From Campylobacter sp. RM10537 (GTDB lineage: Bacteria; Campylobacterota; Campylobacteria; Campylobacterales; Campylobacteraceae): 64,000 nucleotides of DNA. The position numbers and the translations under genes are program-made. The stretch spans positions 62,001 through 126,000 of the forward strand of contig NZ_CP059597.1 in assembly GCF_022369435.1 (NCBI RefSeq). Direction: 5' to 3'. Each line of letters opens with the position of its first letter. The first letter of the stretch is position 1. Positions 1-9,578 of the stretch are shown one piece after another. Below the pieces are notes generated by a model. The model made no database searches. It had not been told where the DNA came from and saw only the letters and a list, made by a program, of their open reading frames with translations.

Positions 1-642
1 GGAGCTAGAGAAGTCTTTTTAATAGAGGAACCTATGGCAGCAGCTATAGGAGCAAATTTACCTATTGATGAACCTAAAGGAAGTTTAGTTGTGGATATAG
101 GTGGTGGAACAACAGAAATTGGTGTAATTTCTTTAGGTGGTCTTGTAATTTCAAAATCGATTAGAACAGCTGGCGATAAATTAGATATGAGTATTGTAAA
201 TTATGTTAAAGAAAAATATAATTTAATTATCGGGGAAAGAACAGGAGAAGAAATAAAAATTACAATAGGATCGGCTATTCAACTTCCAAAAGAACTTTCT
301 ATGGTAGTTAAAGGTCGAGATCAAGTGAGCGGACTTTTAAGCCGTATAGAGCTTACAAGCGAAGATATCAGAGAAGCGATGAGGGAACAACTTAAAGAAA
401 TAGCAGATGCTTTAAAAATGGTTCTTGAAATGATGCCACCTGATTTAGCAAGTGATATTGTTGAAAATGGAGTTGTTTTAACTGGAGGAGGAGCTTTAAT
501 TCGTGGTCTTGATAAATATCTTTCAGAGATTGTTCGTTTGCCAGTATATATTGCTGATGAACCACTTTTGGCTGTGGCTAAGGGAACGGGTAAAGCATTG
601 GAAGAAATTTCAATTTTGCAACAGCTAACTAATGAAGAATAA
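1..642 (+). CDS. mreB: Rod-shape protein MreB, C-terminal part (gene starts before the window)
   Basis: MreB is the bacterial actin homologue that organises peptidoglycan synthesis along the cell side wall. The reading frame is open from base 1, so about 213 C-terminal residues are present and the start lies outside the window. Visible actin-fold motifs are the phosphate-2 loop VVDIGGGTTEIGVISLGG and, near the end, the adenosine motif VVLTGGGALIRGLDKYL. An upstream segment GAREVFLIEEPMAAAIG is typical MreB, so the ATG at base 34 is internal and not the start. Its stop overlaps the start of mreC by 11 bases, showing a shared transcript. In C. jejuni this is Cj0276 (recalled). Confidence 0.95.
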   Translation, partial: GAREVFLIEEPMAAAIGANLPIDEPKGSLVVDIGGGTTEIGVISLGGLVISKSIRTAGDKLDMSIVNYVKEKYNLIIGERTGEEIKITIGSAIQLPKELSMVVKGRDQVSGLLSRIELTSEDIREAMREQLKEIADALKMVLEMMPPDLASDIVENGVVLTGGGALIRGLDKYLSEIVRLPVYIADEPLLAVAKGTGKALEEISILQQLTNEE

Positions 643-1381
643 GCTCATTTTTATTCTTATTTTATTTTTTTTAATATTTATATCTTTTTATTATGGAGGG
701 TTGATTAAAAAAAATATTCTTTTTGTAAATGATGTAGTTATAGAAAAATTTTACGGAATCAAGGATTTTATTTCTGAAGAATTTTCTAAACATTTTAATC
801 AAGCAGAGCAAATTGAAAAACTCAAAGCTAGAAATCGAGAATTAGAATATATGGCAGTTTTAACCACAAGTTTTGCTAATCAACTCAATCGAATTTTGGA
901 GGATAAAAATTCAACCAAATATTTACCTCAAGTTTCTTTAACAAGAGCTATTTCTTATGTACGATTAAATGATTATAAGAGATTGTGGCTTGATTTTGCT
1001 AGAGTTCCTCCTGATAAAAATAAAGGTTTAATCTATCAAGGATATACAGCTGGTATTGCTATAAATAAAAATGATAGGGCTATGGCAATTTTACAGGGTG
1101 ATGAAAAATGTGTTTTTGCAGTCTATATAGGAAAAGATAAAATTCCTGGACTTCTTCAAGGTGAAAATGGTAAGATTATAGTTAATTTTATTTCAAAATC
1201 TGCAAAAATACATATAGGGGATGAAATTTTAACTAGTGGACTTGATAATATATTTTTTTCAGATATTCCAGTGGGTAAAGTGATTGAAATTAATAATGGA
1301 GAAATTTATAAAAGTGTTATAGTAAAACCTTATGTTAAAATCAATATTCCTGCCTATCTTTATATTGTTGATAGTGTATAA
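632..1381 (+). CDS. mreC: Rod-shape-determining protein MreC
   Basis: MreC is a bitopic periplasmic scaffold that links MreB to the cell-wall synthesis enzymes. The 249-residue product begins with a single hydrophobic anchor (about residues 4-24). A charged, coiled-coil-prone segment follows (about 45-75, with QAEQIEKLKARNRELE), then the beta-rich periplasmic domain that ends near IPAYLYIVDSV. The ATG overlaps the end of mreB by 11 bases and mreD is not adjacent, as in C. jejuni. Identification rests on topology, position directly after mreB and overall family pattern. A short gap with the carB promoter follows. Confidence 0.9.
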   Translation: MKNKLIFILILFFLIFISFYYGGLIKKNILFVNDVVIEKFYGIKDFISEEFSKHFNQAEQIEKLKARNRELEYMAVLTTSFANQLNRILEDKNSTKYLPQVSLTRAISYVRLNDYKRLWLDFARVPPDKNKGLIYQGYTAGIAINKNDRAMAILQGDEKCVFAVYIGKDKIPGLLQGENGKIIVNFISKSAKIHIGDEILTSGLDNIFFSDIPVGKVIEINNGEIYKSVIVKPYVKINIPAYLYIVDSV

Positions 1382-1442
1382 TTAAAGAATTTTTCTTCTT
1401 ATAAATTTAAAAAAATATATCAAAACTCAAAGTAAAATTTGT

Positions 1443-1448
1443 TATAAT
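1443..1448 (+). promoter_or_regulatory. Predicted sigma-70 -10 element for carB
   Basis: A perfect TATAAT lies 34 bases before the carB start, in a T/A-rich stretch without a recognisable -35 box. This is the normal form of the Campylobacter housekeeping promoter. A good ribosome site (AGGAAGGA) sits just before the carB ATG. Inference from sequence only. Confidence 0.55.
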
Positions 1449-1481
1449 TATGGCTAAATTTACGCTACTTAGGAAGGATTT

Positions 1482-4400
1482 ATGCCAAAAAGAACCGATA
1501 TAAAAAATATTTTACTTATAGGAAGTGGACCTATTGTTATAGGACAAGCTTGTGAGTTTGATTATTCTGGGACTCAAGCAGCTAAAACCTTAAAAGAATT
1601 AGGCTATCGTATCGTGCTTATTAACTCCAATCCTGCAACCATTATGACAGATCCAGAATTTGCGGATGCAACTTATATAGAACCTATTACAAAAGAAAAT
1701 ATTTTAAATATTATTAAAAAAGAAAAAATTGATGCCATTTTACCTACTATGGGTGGACAAGTAGCACTTAATGTTGCAATGGAAGTTTATGAGAGTGGAC
1801 TTTTAAATAATGTTAAGTTTTTGGGTGCTAATCCTGAAGCAATTAAAAAGGGAGAAGACCGTCAAGTTTTTAAAGAATGTATGAAAAAAATTGGTATGGA
1901 TTTGCCAAAATCGATGTATGCGTATAATTATGATGATGCTTTAAAAGCTGTTGATGAAATCGGTTTTCCTTTAATGATACGTGCTTCTTATACTTTAGGC
2001 GGTGCTGGAAGTGGCGTTGTTTATAATATGGATGAATTTAAAGATCTTGCTAATACAGCTTTAGCTTTATCTCCTATACATGAAATTCTCATAGAGGAAA
2101 GTTTACTTGGGTGGAAAGAGTATGAGATGGAGGTTATACGTGATAAAAATGATAATTGTATCATTGTTTGTAGCATAGAAAATCTTGATCCTATGGGAGT
2201 GCATACGGGTGATAGTATCACTGTAGCACCCGCTCTTACCTTGACTGATAAAGAATATCAAGTTATGAGAAATGCTTCTTTTGCTATTTTACGTGAAATT
2301 GGAGTGGACACAGGCGGAAGTAATGTCCAATTTGCTGTCAATCCAAAAAATGGCAGGATGATAGTTATAGAAATGAATCCAAGGGTTTCAAGATCAAGTG
2401 CTTTGGCAAGTAAAGCAACAGGATATCCTATAGCAAAAGTGGCTACTCTTTTAGCGGTTGGTTTTACTTTAGATGAGATAAAAAATGATATTACAGGGAC
2501 ACCAGCCAGCTTTGAACCTGTACTTGATTATATTGTTACGAAAATTCCTCGTTTTACTTTTGAAAAATTTCCAAATGCAGATGCAACTTTAGGTACAGCA
2601 ATGAAAAGTGTGGGTGAGGTGATGGCTATAGGACGGACTTTTAAGGAAAGCATCCAAAAGGCACTTTGCTCTTTAGAAAGATCTTTGAGTGGATTTGATG
2701 AGATTAAATTTGAAGATAGAAATGATCTTATATTTAAAATTCGAAATCCTAATGAAAAAAGATTGCTTTATATTGCACAAGCTTTTAGAGAAGGATTTAA
2801 TATAAAAGATCTTTATGAATTAAGCAACATAGATCCTTGGTTTTTATCTCAAATTAAAGAAATTGTAGATTTTGAAAAACAAATTGACATGGATATTTTA
2901 AATGATAAAATTCTTTTAAGAAAAGCAAAAACTATGGGCTTTTCTGATAAGATGATCGCATTACAAGTTAATTTGAAAGACAATTTAGAACTTAGTCAAA
3001 ATGATATTTATTATGCAAGAATGAAACATAAAATTATAGCAGAATTTAGCGAAGTGGATACTTGCGCGGGCGAATTTAAAGCTTTAACTCCTTATTTTTA
3101 TTCTAGTATTAATGCGAGTGAATTAACTCAAAGCAAACAAGAAGCAAGAGATAAAAAAGAAAAAAAAGTTATGATTATAGGAGGTGGGCCAAATCGTATA
3201 GGACAGGGTATAGAATTTGATTATGCTTGTGTACATGCTTCTTTTGCTTTAAAAGATATGGGAATAAAAACTATTATGTATAATTGCAATCCAGAAACTG
3301 TTTCAACTGATTATGATACGAGTGATATTTTGTATTTTGAACCTATTGATTTTGAACATTTAAGAGCTGTAATTGAGCGAGAAAAACCTGATGGAATTAT
3401 TGTGCATTTTGGTGGTCAAACTCCATTAAAATTTGCCAAGCGTTTAAGTGCTTTTGGAGCCAAAATTATAGGAACTAGTGCAAGAGTGATCGATATGGCT
3501 GAAGATAGAAAGAAATTTGCTGAATTTATTGAAAAATTAGGTATTAATCAGCCTAAAAATTCTACAGCAATTACAGTAGAAGAAGCAGTATTAAAAGCGG
3601 GAGAAATCGGTTATCCAGTTTTAGTTCGTCCAAGTTATGTTTTAGGCGGTAGAGCTATGCGTGTAGTAAGCAATGAATCTGAACTTCGAATTTATATGCA
3701 AGAAGCAGTAAGCGTAAGCGATAAAAGTCCAGTTTTAATTGATCAATATTTAGATAATGCTACAGAAATTGATGTGGATGCAATTTGCGATGGAAAAGAT
3801 GTTTATATTGCTGGAATTATGGAACATATTCAAGAAGCAGGAGTTCATTCTGGTGATAGTGCTTGTTCTTTACCGCCTTGCAATATAGATGAAAAAATGC
3901 AAAGCTTAATTTCAGAAAAAACAGCAGATATAGCTTTAAATTTAGGAGTTGTTGGACTTTTAAATATCCAATTTGCTATTTATAATAACGAACTTTATAT
4001 CATAGAAGTTAATCCTAGAGCGAGTCGAACTGTGCCTTTTGTCAGTAAAGCTACAGGTCTTCCTTTGGCTAAAGTAGCAACACGTATGATGTGGCAAGGT
4101 GATCTAAAAGAAGCTTTAAAATTTTATGATTGTTTTAAAGTTGTTGATTTTGCACGTAAAATTTTACAACCTAAAGCTTTAAGATATGTTAGCGTAAAAG
4201 AAGCGGTTTTTCCATTTGCAAAGCTAAGTGGTAGCGATTTGGAGCTTGGACCTGAAATGCGTTCTACTGGTGAAGTAATGGGGATTAGTAAAGATTTTGC
4301 TAATTCTTTTGCAAAAAGTCAAATTGCGTCATTTAATCATTTGCCAGAAAGTGGAGTTGTATTTATTTCTTTAAAAGAAAAGGATAAGAAGTATGCTAAA

Positions 4401-4751
4401 AAAATTGCTACAGAGTATGCTAAATTAGGTTTTAAATTAATAGCAACGAGTGGAACTTGTAAAGAAATACAAGCCAATGGTTTTGATTGTGAACTTGTGC
4501 ATAAAATTTCTGAAGGTCGTCCAAATGTTGAGGATAAATTAAAAAATGGTGAAATTAATCTGGTGATTAATACAAGTGATAGCCATAGTTTTCAAGGAGA
4601 TACGAAAAAAATCCGTGAAAATATTATACGCTTTAAAATTCCATATTTTACCAACTTACGTTCAGCTATGGCAGGTGCTAAATCAATTAAAGCTATACAG
4701 GAAAAAACTTATTTGGAAATAAAAAGCTTACAAGAACATTTAAAAGCTTAA
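1482..4751 (+). CDS. carB: Carbamoyl-phosphate synthase large subunit
   Basis: CarB makes carbamoyl phosphate from bicarbonate, ATP and glutamine-derived ammonia (supplied by CarA), feeding pyrimidine and arginine synthesis. The 1089-residue product has the usual duplicated architecture. The first ATP-grasp half starts at [20 protein letters not shown] and the second at [20 protein letters not shown] (about residue 560). A C-terminal MGS-like regulatory domain lies at about 940-1080. Metal/ATP motifs are duplicated ([18 protein letters not shown] and [18 protein letters not shown]). Length is normal and I see no lesion. carA is not in the window. A strong Shine-Dalgarno and a good -10 precede the ATG. 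Confidence 0.97.
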   Translation: MPKRTDIKNILLIGSGPIVIGQACEFDYSGTQAAKTLKELGYRIVLINSNPATIMTDPEFADATYIEPITKENILNIIKKEKIDAILPTMGGQVALNVAMEVYESGLLNNVKFLGANPEAIKKGEDRQVFKECMKKIGMDLPKSMYAYNYDDALKAVDEIGFPLMIRASYTLGGAGSGVVYNMDEFKDLANTALALSPIHEILIEESLLGWKEYEMEVIRDKNDNCIIVCSIENLDPMGVHTGDSITVAPALTLTDKEYQVMRNASFAILREIGVDTGGSNVQFAVNPKNGRMIVIEMNPRVSRSSALASKATGYPIAKVATLLAVGFTLDEIKNDITGTPASFEPVLDYIVTKIPRFTFEKFPNADATLGTAMKSVGEVMAIGRTFKESIQKALCSLERSLSGFDEIKFEDRNDLIFKIRNPNEKRLLYIAQAFREGFNIKDLYELSNIDPWFLSQIKEIVDFEKQIDMDILNDKILLRKAKTMGFSDKMIALQVNLKDNLELSQNDIYYARMKHKIIAEFSEVDTCAGEFKALTPYFYSSINASELTQSKQEARDKKEKKVMIIGGGPNRIGQGIEFDYACVHASFALKDMGIKTIMYNCNPETVSTDYDTSDILYFEPIDFEHLRAVIEREKPDGIIVHFGGQTPLKFAKRLSAFGAKIIGTSARVIDMAEDRKKFAEFIEKLGINQPKNSTAITVEEAVLKAGEIGYPVLVRPSYVLGGRAMRVVSNESELRIYMQEAVSVSDKSPVLIDQYLDNATEIDVDAICDGKDVYIAGIMEHIQEAGVHSGDSACSLPPCNIDEKMQSLISEKTADIALNLGVVGLLNIQFAIYNNELYIIEVNPRASRTVPFVSKATGLPLAKVATRMMWQGDLKEALKFYDCFKVVDFARKILQPKALRYVSVKEAVFPFAKLSGSDLELGPEMRSTGEVMGISKDFANSFAKSQIASFNHLPESGVVFISLKEKDKKYAKKIATEYAKLGFKLIATSGTCKEIQANGFDCELVHKISEGRPNVEDKLKNGEINLVINTSDSHSFQGDTKKIRENIIRFKIPYFTNLRSAMAGAKSIKAIQEKTYLEIKSLQEHLKA

Positions 4752-4757
4752 AAATCC

Positions 4758-5180
4758 ATGATCTATTTAGCGCAAACAGATACGACAGCTGGTTTTTTAA
4801 GTAAAAATTTAGAAGAAATTAATATCTTAAAAGGCAGGGCTAAAGATAAGCCTTGTCTTATTACTTCAGCAAAGTTAAGTGAGTTACAAAATCTCACAAG
4901 GGTGCCAAAAGGTTTTAAAAATTTAGTGCGCCGTGCTAAGAAAACTACTTTTATTTATCCTAATCATCAAGCTATTCGTATTGTTAAAGATTGCAAACAT
5001 GCTGAATTTTTATCTCAAAATGGTTTTTTTTACTCGAGTTCTGCCAATCAACATGGAAAAAAATTTGATGAAATATGGGCTAAAAGCGTAGCTGATGTGA
5101 TTTTAGATCAATTTTTTTTTGAAGGTACTCCCTCTAAAATATTAAAAATTAGAGGGAAAAGAAAACTAAAAATCCGATAA
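4758..5180 (+). CDS. Short YrdC/Sua5-domain protein, TsaC-like
   Basis: This 140-residue protein resembles the YrdC/Sua5/TsaC fold, which makes threonylcarbamoyl-AMP for the t6A37 modification of ANN-decoding tRNAs. The start YLAQTDTTAGFLSKN matches the N-terminal substrate-binding strand of YrdC proteins. Later, FYSSSANQHGKKFDE matches the SxSAN-SG motif and EGTPSKILKIRG matches the S.PST(I/V)v.. motif. It is clearly shorter than the usual 180-200 residues, because the middle is compressed. It lies 7 bases after carB and probably shares its transcript. Its 3' end overlaps the convergent tal gene by 15 bases. Counterpart of Cj0280 (recalled). Whether this short form is active is not shown by the sequence. 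Confidence 0.7.
   Translation: MIYLAQTDTTAGFLSKNLEEINILKGRAKDKPCLITSAKLSELQNLTRVPKGFKNLVRRAKKTTFIYPNHQAIRIVKDCKHAEFLSQNGFFYSSSANQHGKKFDEIWAKSVADVILDQFFFEGTPSKILKIRGKRKLKIR
5130..5156. repeat. Inverted repeat at the convergent YrdC-protein/tal junction
   Basis: CCCTCTAA and TTAGAGGG form a perfect 8-bp stem with an 11-base A/T loop. It lies inside the 3' end of the YrdC-domain gene and just beyond the tal stop codon. It could help end the tal transcript, but no clean T tract follows on the minus strand, so terminator function is doubtful. Confidence 0.35.
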
Positions 5181-6149
5181 AGCTTTTAAAATTTCTTCAA
5201 AAGCTATACAAAATTGCTCTAAACCTTCTTGCAATAAAATATCATAAGATTGTTTTAACTCATTTTCTGCGATTATTTGATTAAGTTGTGTTTTAATTTC
5301 TGCATCATTTAATGGATTTTTAAAATTATATTCCCAATTAAATGCTTTTATAGCATCAAGTGGAGCAGTATTTACACTGTTTTCAAAAAGAAGTTCTTTA
5401 ATATAATAATCTTTTACTAGATCATCTCCTTTTACTCCAGTGCTAGCAAAAAGTGCGCGGATATTAGGTTCATTTTGACTTACAATATAATTATAGGCTA
5501 AATTCGCATTTAAGATGCCTATGCGATTTTGTTCTTTTGCTTTTGCATTTAAGAGTCTATCAAAGCGACTTACAAAGATACTAATTACAGCTTTTGGAGT
5601 ATTTAGATTTCCTTTTAAGTGAGCTTGAGATTTTCTAAATTCTACCAAGCCTTGGTTAAGAGCTTCAAAGCATTGTTTATTTTGTTCTTGTGAAAAAATT
5701 AGTGTTGCATTTACATTGATACCGTTTTTCATAAGTTCATACATGACTTCATAAGAAGCTTTAGTTGCTGGAATTTTAATCATAACGTTTTCTTTAGCGA
5801 TGGCTGTATAAAGTTTTTTTGCCTCTCCTAAACTTAAAGCAGTATTATCATAAAATCTTGGATCTATTTCTATACTAATAAAACTATCATTTTTTTGATA
5901 AAATAAAGGGGCAAGTTTATCAGCAGCCTTTTTAATATCGCAAATAGCAAGTTCTTCGTAAATTTCTTTTGCTTTTTTACCTTTTAAAGCAGCAATTTTG
6001 CTTTGGTAAATTGGAGAATTTAAAATAGCATTTTTAAAAATTGCTGGATTAGAGGTTGCACCATTAATCCCAAGAGATAAAAGGTTTAAAAAATCATGAT
6101 CTAAAAAACTATTTTCAATAAAATCACACCATAAAGAAAAATTTTTCAT
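5166..6149 (-). CDS. tal: Transaldolase
   Basis: Transaldolase moves a dihydroxyacetone unit between sugar phosphates in the non-oxidative pentose phosphate pathway. In Campylobacter, which lacks a complete glycolytic route, this mainly supplies ribose and erythrose phosphates. The 327-residue protein has the family start motif GATSNPAIF (about residues 30-38). The Schiff-base lysine is in MIKIPATKAS (Lys125), with an FVSRFDR motif further on. It fits the longer TalB/TAL-PfkB-type bacterial form. It follows serB directly (one base apart) in a run serB-tal on the minus strand. Counterpart of Cj0281c (recalled). Confidence 0.93.
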   Translation of the reverse strand: MKNFSLWCDFIENSFLDHDFLNLLSLGINGATSNPAIFKNAILNSPIYQSKIAALKGKKAKEIYEELAICDIKKAADKLAPLFYQKNDSFISIEIDPRFYDNTALSLGEAKKLYTAIAKENVMIKIPATKASYEVMYELMKNGINVNATLIFSQEQNKQCFEALNQGLVEFRKSQAHLKGNLNTPKAVISIFVSRFDRLLNAKAKEQNRIGILNANLAYNYIVSQNEPNIRALFASTGVKGDDLVKDYYIKELLFENSVNTAPLDAIKAFNWEYNFKNPLNDAEIKTQLNQIIAENELKQSYDILLQEGLEQFCIAFEEILKALSDF

Positions 6150-6773
6150 TTATATAGCCTTTATTATTTCTTTTAAATCTTTTTTATTTATACAAATATC
6201 GGCTTTAGATTGCAAAAGTTTATTGGCGCAAAATGCAATTTTTAAGCCACTTTCTTCAAACATAGCGATATCATTAAAGCCATCTCCAACACACATAACT
6301 TCTTCATTTTTTAAGCAAAGCATTTTTTTAAGTTTTTGAAGCATTAATCCTTTAGAATTTAAAAACATCATTTCTCCGCCTACACATCCAGTAAGAATAT
6401 TATTCTTATGATGTAGATGATTAGCAAAACCTAAATCAATATTTAATTTTTGCATGGCTGGGTTAATACCTTCATAAAAACCACCGCTAAAAATTACTAA
6501 AAATATATTTTTAGATTTTAAAAATTCGCAGAGTTCATAAGCTCCATTCATCAAGGGAAGTTTTTGTCCTATTTCTAAAGTTTTTGTATAAGACATGCCT
6601 TTAAGATAAGATACTTTTTTAACAAGAATTTCAAAAAAATCAAGTTGTTCGTTAGAATTTGTGTAAGTGATATTTTTTACTTTATCACCTACACCATAAG
6701 AATCAGCTAAAATATCTATAGTTTCGCCATCCATCAAAGTGGAATCAAAATCAAAAATACAAAGCTTTATCAT
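6150..6773 (-). CDS. serB: Phosphoserine phosphatase
   Basis: SerB removes phosphate from phosphoserine in the last step of serine synthesis. The 207-residue HAD-superfamily protein shows motif I FDFDSTLMDGETI (catalytic Asp8, Asp10), motif II FSGGF and motif III VGDGFNDIAMF. It lacks the N-terminal ACT-type domain found in enterobacterial SerB, as usual for Campylobacter. The pathway partner SerC is encoded elsewhere in the window (47.7 kb). It overlaps the cheW stop by one base, so it is probably transcribed with the chemotaxis genes. Confidence 0.92.
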   Translation of the reverse strand: MIKLCIFDFDSTLMDGETIDILADSYGVGDKVKNITYTNSNEQLDFFEILVKKVSYLKGMSYTKTLEIGQKLPLMNGAYELCEFLKSKNIFLVIFSGGFYEGINPAMQKLNIDLGFANHLHHKNNILTGCVGGEMMFLNSKGLMLQKLKKMLCLKNEEVMCVGDGFNDIAMFEESGLKIAFCANKLLQSKADICINKKDLKEIIKAI

Positions 6774-7297
6774 TAAAATTCACGTTTAAGTAAGGCTTCA
6801 ACCTTTAAGATGGTTAAGATATTTTCATCTCTTTTGCCAATGCCATATATCATACCTTTTTCTTTTAATAAAGTTTCAGGTGGCGGATCAATGCGGTTTC
6901 TGTGAATTTTGATAGCTTCTGTTAATCTATCTATCACAAAACCCGCATTGCCAGAAGCATTACTACCCGCGTCAGTTGAACCTCTTAAAACGATATAACG
7001 AGTTTGAGGAGTCATTTTTGAACTACCTAAATGAAATCGTTGCGCTAAGTCAATAAGAGGCATAACATTACCACGCATATTAAATACACCTAGAACATAA
7101 TCAGGTACACTTGGAACCCTTGTATATTCTATAGGTTTAATAATTTCTTGGATATTAAGGATTGGAATAGCATATTCTTCATCTCCAACCACAAATCCAA
7201 CAAGTTGAATAATATCATCTTCTTTTTGATCGATATCAGGACCAGCTATCTGAGTTTGCTGTTTTTGCAATATTTGCTCTAATTTTTCATTACTCAT
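6773..7297 (-). CDS. cheW: Chemotaxis coupling protein CheW
   Basis: CheW couples chemoreceptors to the CheA kinase in the polar signalling array. The 174-residue protein is a single CheW-like beta-barrel domain: QLVGFVVGDEEYAIPILNIQ starts it, and VPSVPDYVLGVFNMRGNVMP is the receptor/kinase interface segment. A short polar N-terminal tail precedes it. It lies 4 bases after cheA in the order cheV-cheA-cheW, so all three are likely made from one message. Counterpart of Cj0283c (recalled). Confidence 0.96.
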   Translation of the reverse strand: MSNEKLEQILQKQQTQIAGPDIDQKEDDIIQLVGFVVGDEEYAIPILNIQEIIKPIEYTRVPSVPDYVLGVFNMRGNVMPLIDLAQRFHLGSSKMTPQTRYIVLRGSTDAGSNASGNAGFVIDRLTEAIKIHRNRIDPPPETLLKEKGMIYGIGKRDENILTILKVEALLKREF

Positions 7298-7301
7298 ATT
7301 C

Positions 7302-9575
7302 TTATCCTAGTTTTAAATTTTTTCTCACCACATTTTCCAAATATTCTGGAGAATAAGGTTTTGTAATATACTCAGTCATACCTACTTCTACCCCTCTTAA
7401 ACGATCTGTTTTACTTGTTCTAGAGGTTACAGCTATGAGTGGTAAATTGCGATATTTAGAATATTTTCTAATTTCAGCTGCTAAGGTATAACCATCCATT
7501 CTCGGCATTTCAATATCTATAAGCATAGCATCGATATCGTATTCGCCAGATTTAACAATATTAAGCGCCTCAGCTCCATTAGTTGCTTCGATTAAACTTA
7601 CTCCAAGTGGTTCTAATGCTTTTTGCATTAAAGTTCTATCCATTTTAGAATCATCTACGATTAAAACTTTATAATCGCTTGGTTGTTCTTTTACCTTTTT
7701 AGAACTAGCTTCGAGTTGAGCTTTAATATCAACTTTGATTTCTTTGGCCATATCCATCATAGCACCTACATCAATGATCAATGTTACTCTACCATCACCA
7801 CGTATTGTAGCTCCAGCTATACCTTGTATATTTTGTAAATATTCTCCCATAGACTTGATAACAATTTCTTCTTGTCCTACGAGTGTATCCACTATAATAC
7901 CAAGCTTACTTTCAGCTACACCGATAACTACAACATAGGTTTGATCGCCACTTTCAAGTACTTGTTTGACGCCAAATACATCAGAAAGTCTTACAAGAGA
8001 TAAGACTTCATCTCTTAAGCGTAATACATTTTTACCTTCAATAGTATAAATATCATCAACCGGCACTCTAACTGTTTCAAGAACACTTGCCAAAGGAATA
8101 GCATAAAATTCCTCTTGAGTTCCAACAAGTAAAGATTGAATGATTGCCAAAGTAAGAGGAATTTTAAGTTTAAAAGTGCTTCCTTTACCTAATTCACTAT
8201 CAATTTCAATAACACCATTGAGTTTTTCAATATTAGTTTTAACAACGTCCATACCAACGCCACGTCCAGAAACATTGGTAACTTTAGCTGCAGTTGAAAA
8301 ACCTGGTTTAAAAATAAGTGCAAAGGCTTCCTTGTCTGTCATTTGATCCGCTTCTCTTTCTGTGATCAAATTTTTCTCCATAGCTTTTGCTTTTAAGCCA
8401 TTTGGATCAAGTCCTTTACCATCATCAGTGATTTCAACAACTATATGATTTCCTTCATTGTAAGCTTTAAGTTGGACTATACCTTTCTCAGGTTTGCCAT
8501 TGGCTACACGAGTTGCTGGATCTTCTACTCCGTGGTCGCAAGAATTTCTAATCATATGCATAATTGGATCGCCAATTTCTTCAACAATAGATTTATCAAG
8601 TTCTGTTTCTTCACCAGAAATTTCAAGCTCTATTTGTTTGCCAAGCTCACGACTTAAGTCTCGAACAACCCTTGGAAATTTATTGAAAACTTTTGCAATA
8701 GGTTGCATTCTGGTTTTCATAACTGCTAATTGAACATCAGTTGTAATAATGCTAAGTTGGCTTACAACTTGGTTAAGTTCCTCAAGGAATTTTTCACCTT
8801 CATAACGCTCTTCAACATCATCATAAATTTTAAGTAAGCGGTTTTTGCCAAGAACAAGCTCTCCAATTAAATTCATCAAATGATCTAATCTTTTAACTTC
8901 AACACGTATAGTTTGATCCATACCACCGCCACTACTTGATGCTGGAACTTTTTTTTCACCACCGCTATCTGTTTTTTGTGGAGTTGGTGTTGTTGCACTT
9001 TTCTTTTTTTGTGCGCGACGAGCTTGATCTTCAGCTTTTCTTACTTTTAATAATCTTTCGATTTCAGCTTCCACTTCAGAATCGCTTAATTGATTAACAT
9101 CCACTTCTGGCTCTTGCGCAGGCTCTTCTTTAGGAGTTTCTACTGGTTTTTCTTCCACTGGAGCTGAATTTCCAACTGGAGCTTCTCCTTCTGAAATAGC
9201 CGTCAATCTTGTACAAATTGGATCTATATCCATGCCTATGGCTGTGTCATTTCCATTATCACGGATAGAGTTAAGCAAAGTTTTCATTCTATCAATAGAT
9301 TCTAAAACTACGTCCATGATATCTGGAGTGATTTTTAATTCCCCGTGTCTTGCTTTATTTAAAACATCTTCCATATGATGGGTTAATTTTGTTAAAACAT
9401 CAAAATTTAAAAAGCTTGATGAGCCTTTTACTGTATGTGCAACACGGAAAATTCTATTAAGTAATTCTAAATCTTCTGGATTTGATTCAAGTTCTACCAA
9501 ATCATGGTCGATTTGCTCAACTAGCTCAAAAGCCTCAACTAAAAAGTCTTCAAGTATTTCTTGCATATCTTCCAT
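7302..9575 (-). CDS. cheA: Chemotaxis histidine kinase CheA with C-terminal receiver domain
   Basis: CheA autophosphorylates in response to receptors and passes phosphate to CheY. The 757-residue protein has an HPt domain with the phospho-accepting His47 in VAHTVKGSSSF. A charged linker (about 130-225) follows, then the dimerisation domain and an HATPase with N box IRNSCDHGVEDP and G boxes DDGKGLDPNG and GRGVGMDVVK. After a CheW-like regulatory domain (about 490-625) comes an extra CheY-like receiver (about 640-755: VLIVDDSKMDR, acceptor in MLIDIEMPRMDGY, TSRTS, YITKPYSP). The CheA-REC fusion is the epsilonproteobacterial CheAY form, where the receiver is thought to act as phosphate sink. CheV, CheA and CheW are contiguous. 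Confidence 0.97.
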   Translation of the reverse strand: MEDMQEILEDFLVEAFELVEQIDHDLVELESNPEDLELLNRIFRVAHTVKGSSSFLNFDVLTKLTHHMEDVLNKARHGELKITPDIMDVVLESIDRMKTLLNSIRDNGNDTAIGMDIDPICTRLTAISEGEAPVGNSAPVEEKPVETPKEEPAQEPEVDVNQLSDSEVEAEIERLLKVRKAEDQARRAQKKKSATTPTPQKTDSGGEKKVPASSSGGGMDQTIRVEVKRLDHLMNLIGELVLGKNRLLKIYDDVEERYEGEKFLEELNQVVSQLSIITTDVQLAVMKTRMQPIAKVFNKFPRVVRDLSRELGKQIELEISGEETELDKSIVEEIGDPIMHMIRNSCDHGVEDPATRVANGKPEKGIVQLKAYNEGNHIVVEITDDGKGLDPNGLKAKAMEKNLITEREADQMTDKEAFALIFKPGFSTAAKVTNVSGRGVGMDVVKTNIEKLNGVIEIDSELGKGSTFKLKIPLTLAIIQSLLVGTQEEFYAIPLASVLETVRVPVDDIYTIEGKNVLRLRDEVLSLVRLSDVFGVKQVLESGDQTYVVVIGVAESKLGIIVDTLVGQEEIVIKSMGEYLQNIQGIAGATIRGDGRVTLIIDVGAMMDMAKEIKVDIKAQLEASSKKVKEQPSDYKVLIVDDSKMDRTLMQKALEPLGVSLIEATNGAEALNIVKSGEYDIDAMLIDIEMPRMDGYTLAAEIRKYSKYRNLPLIAVTSRTSKTDRLRGVEVGMTEYITKPYSPEYLENVVRKNLKLG

Positions 9576-9578
9576 ATT

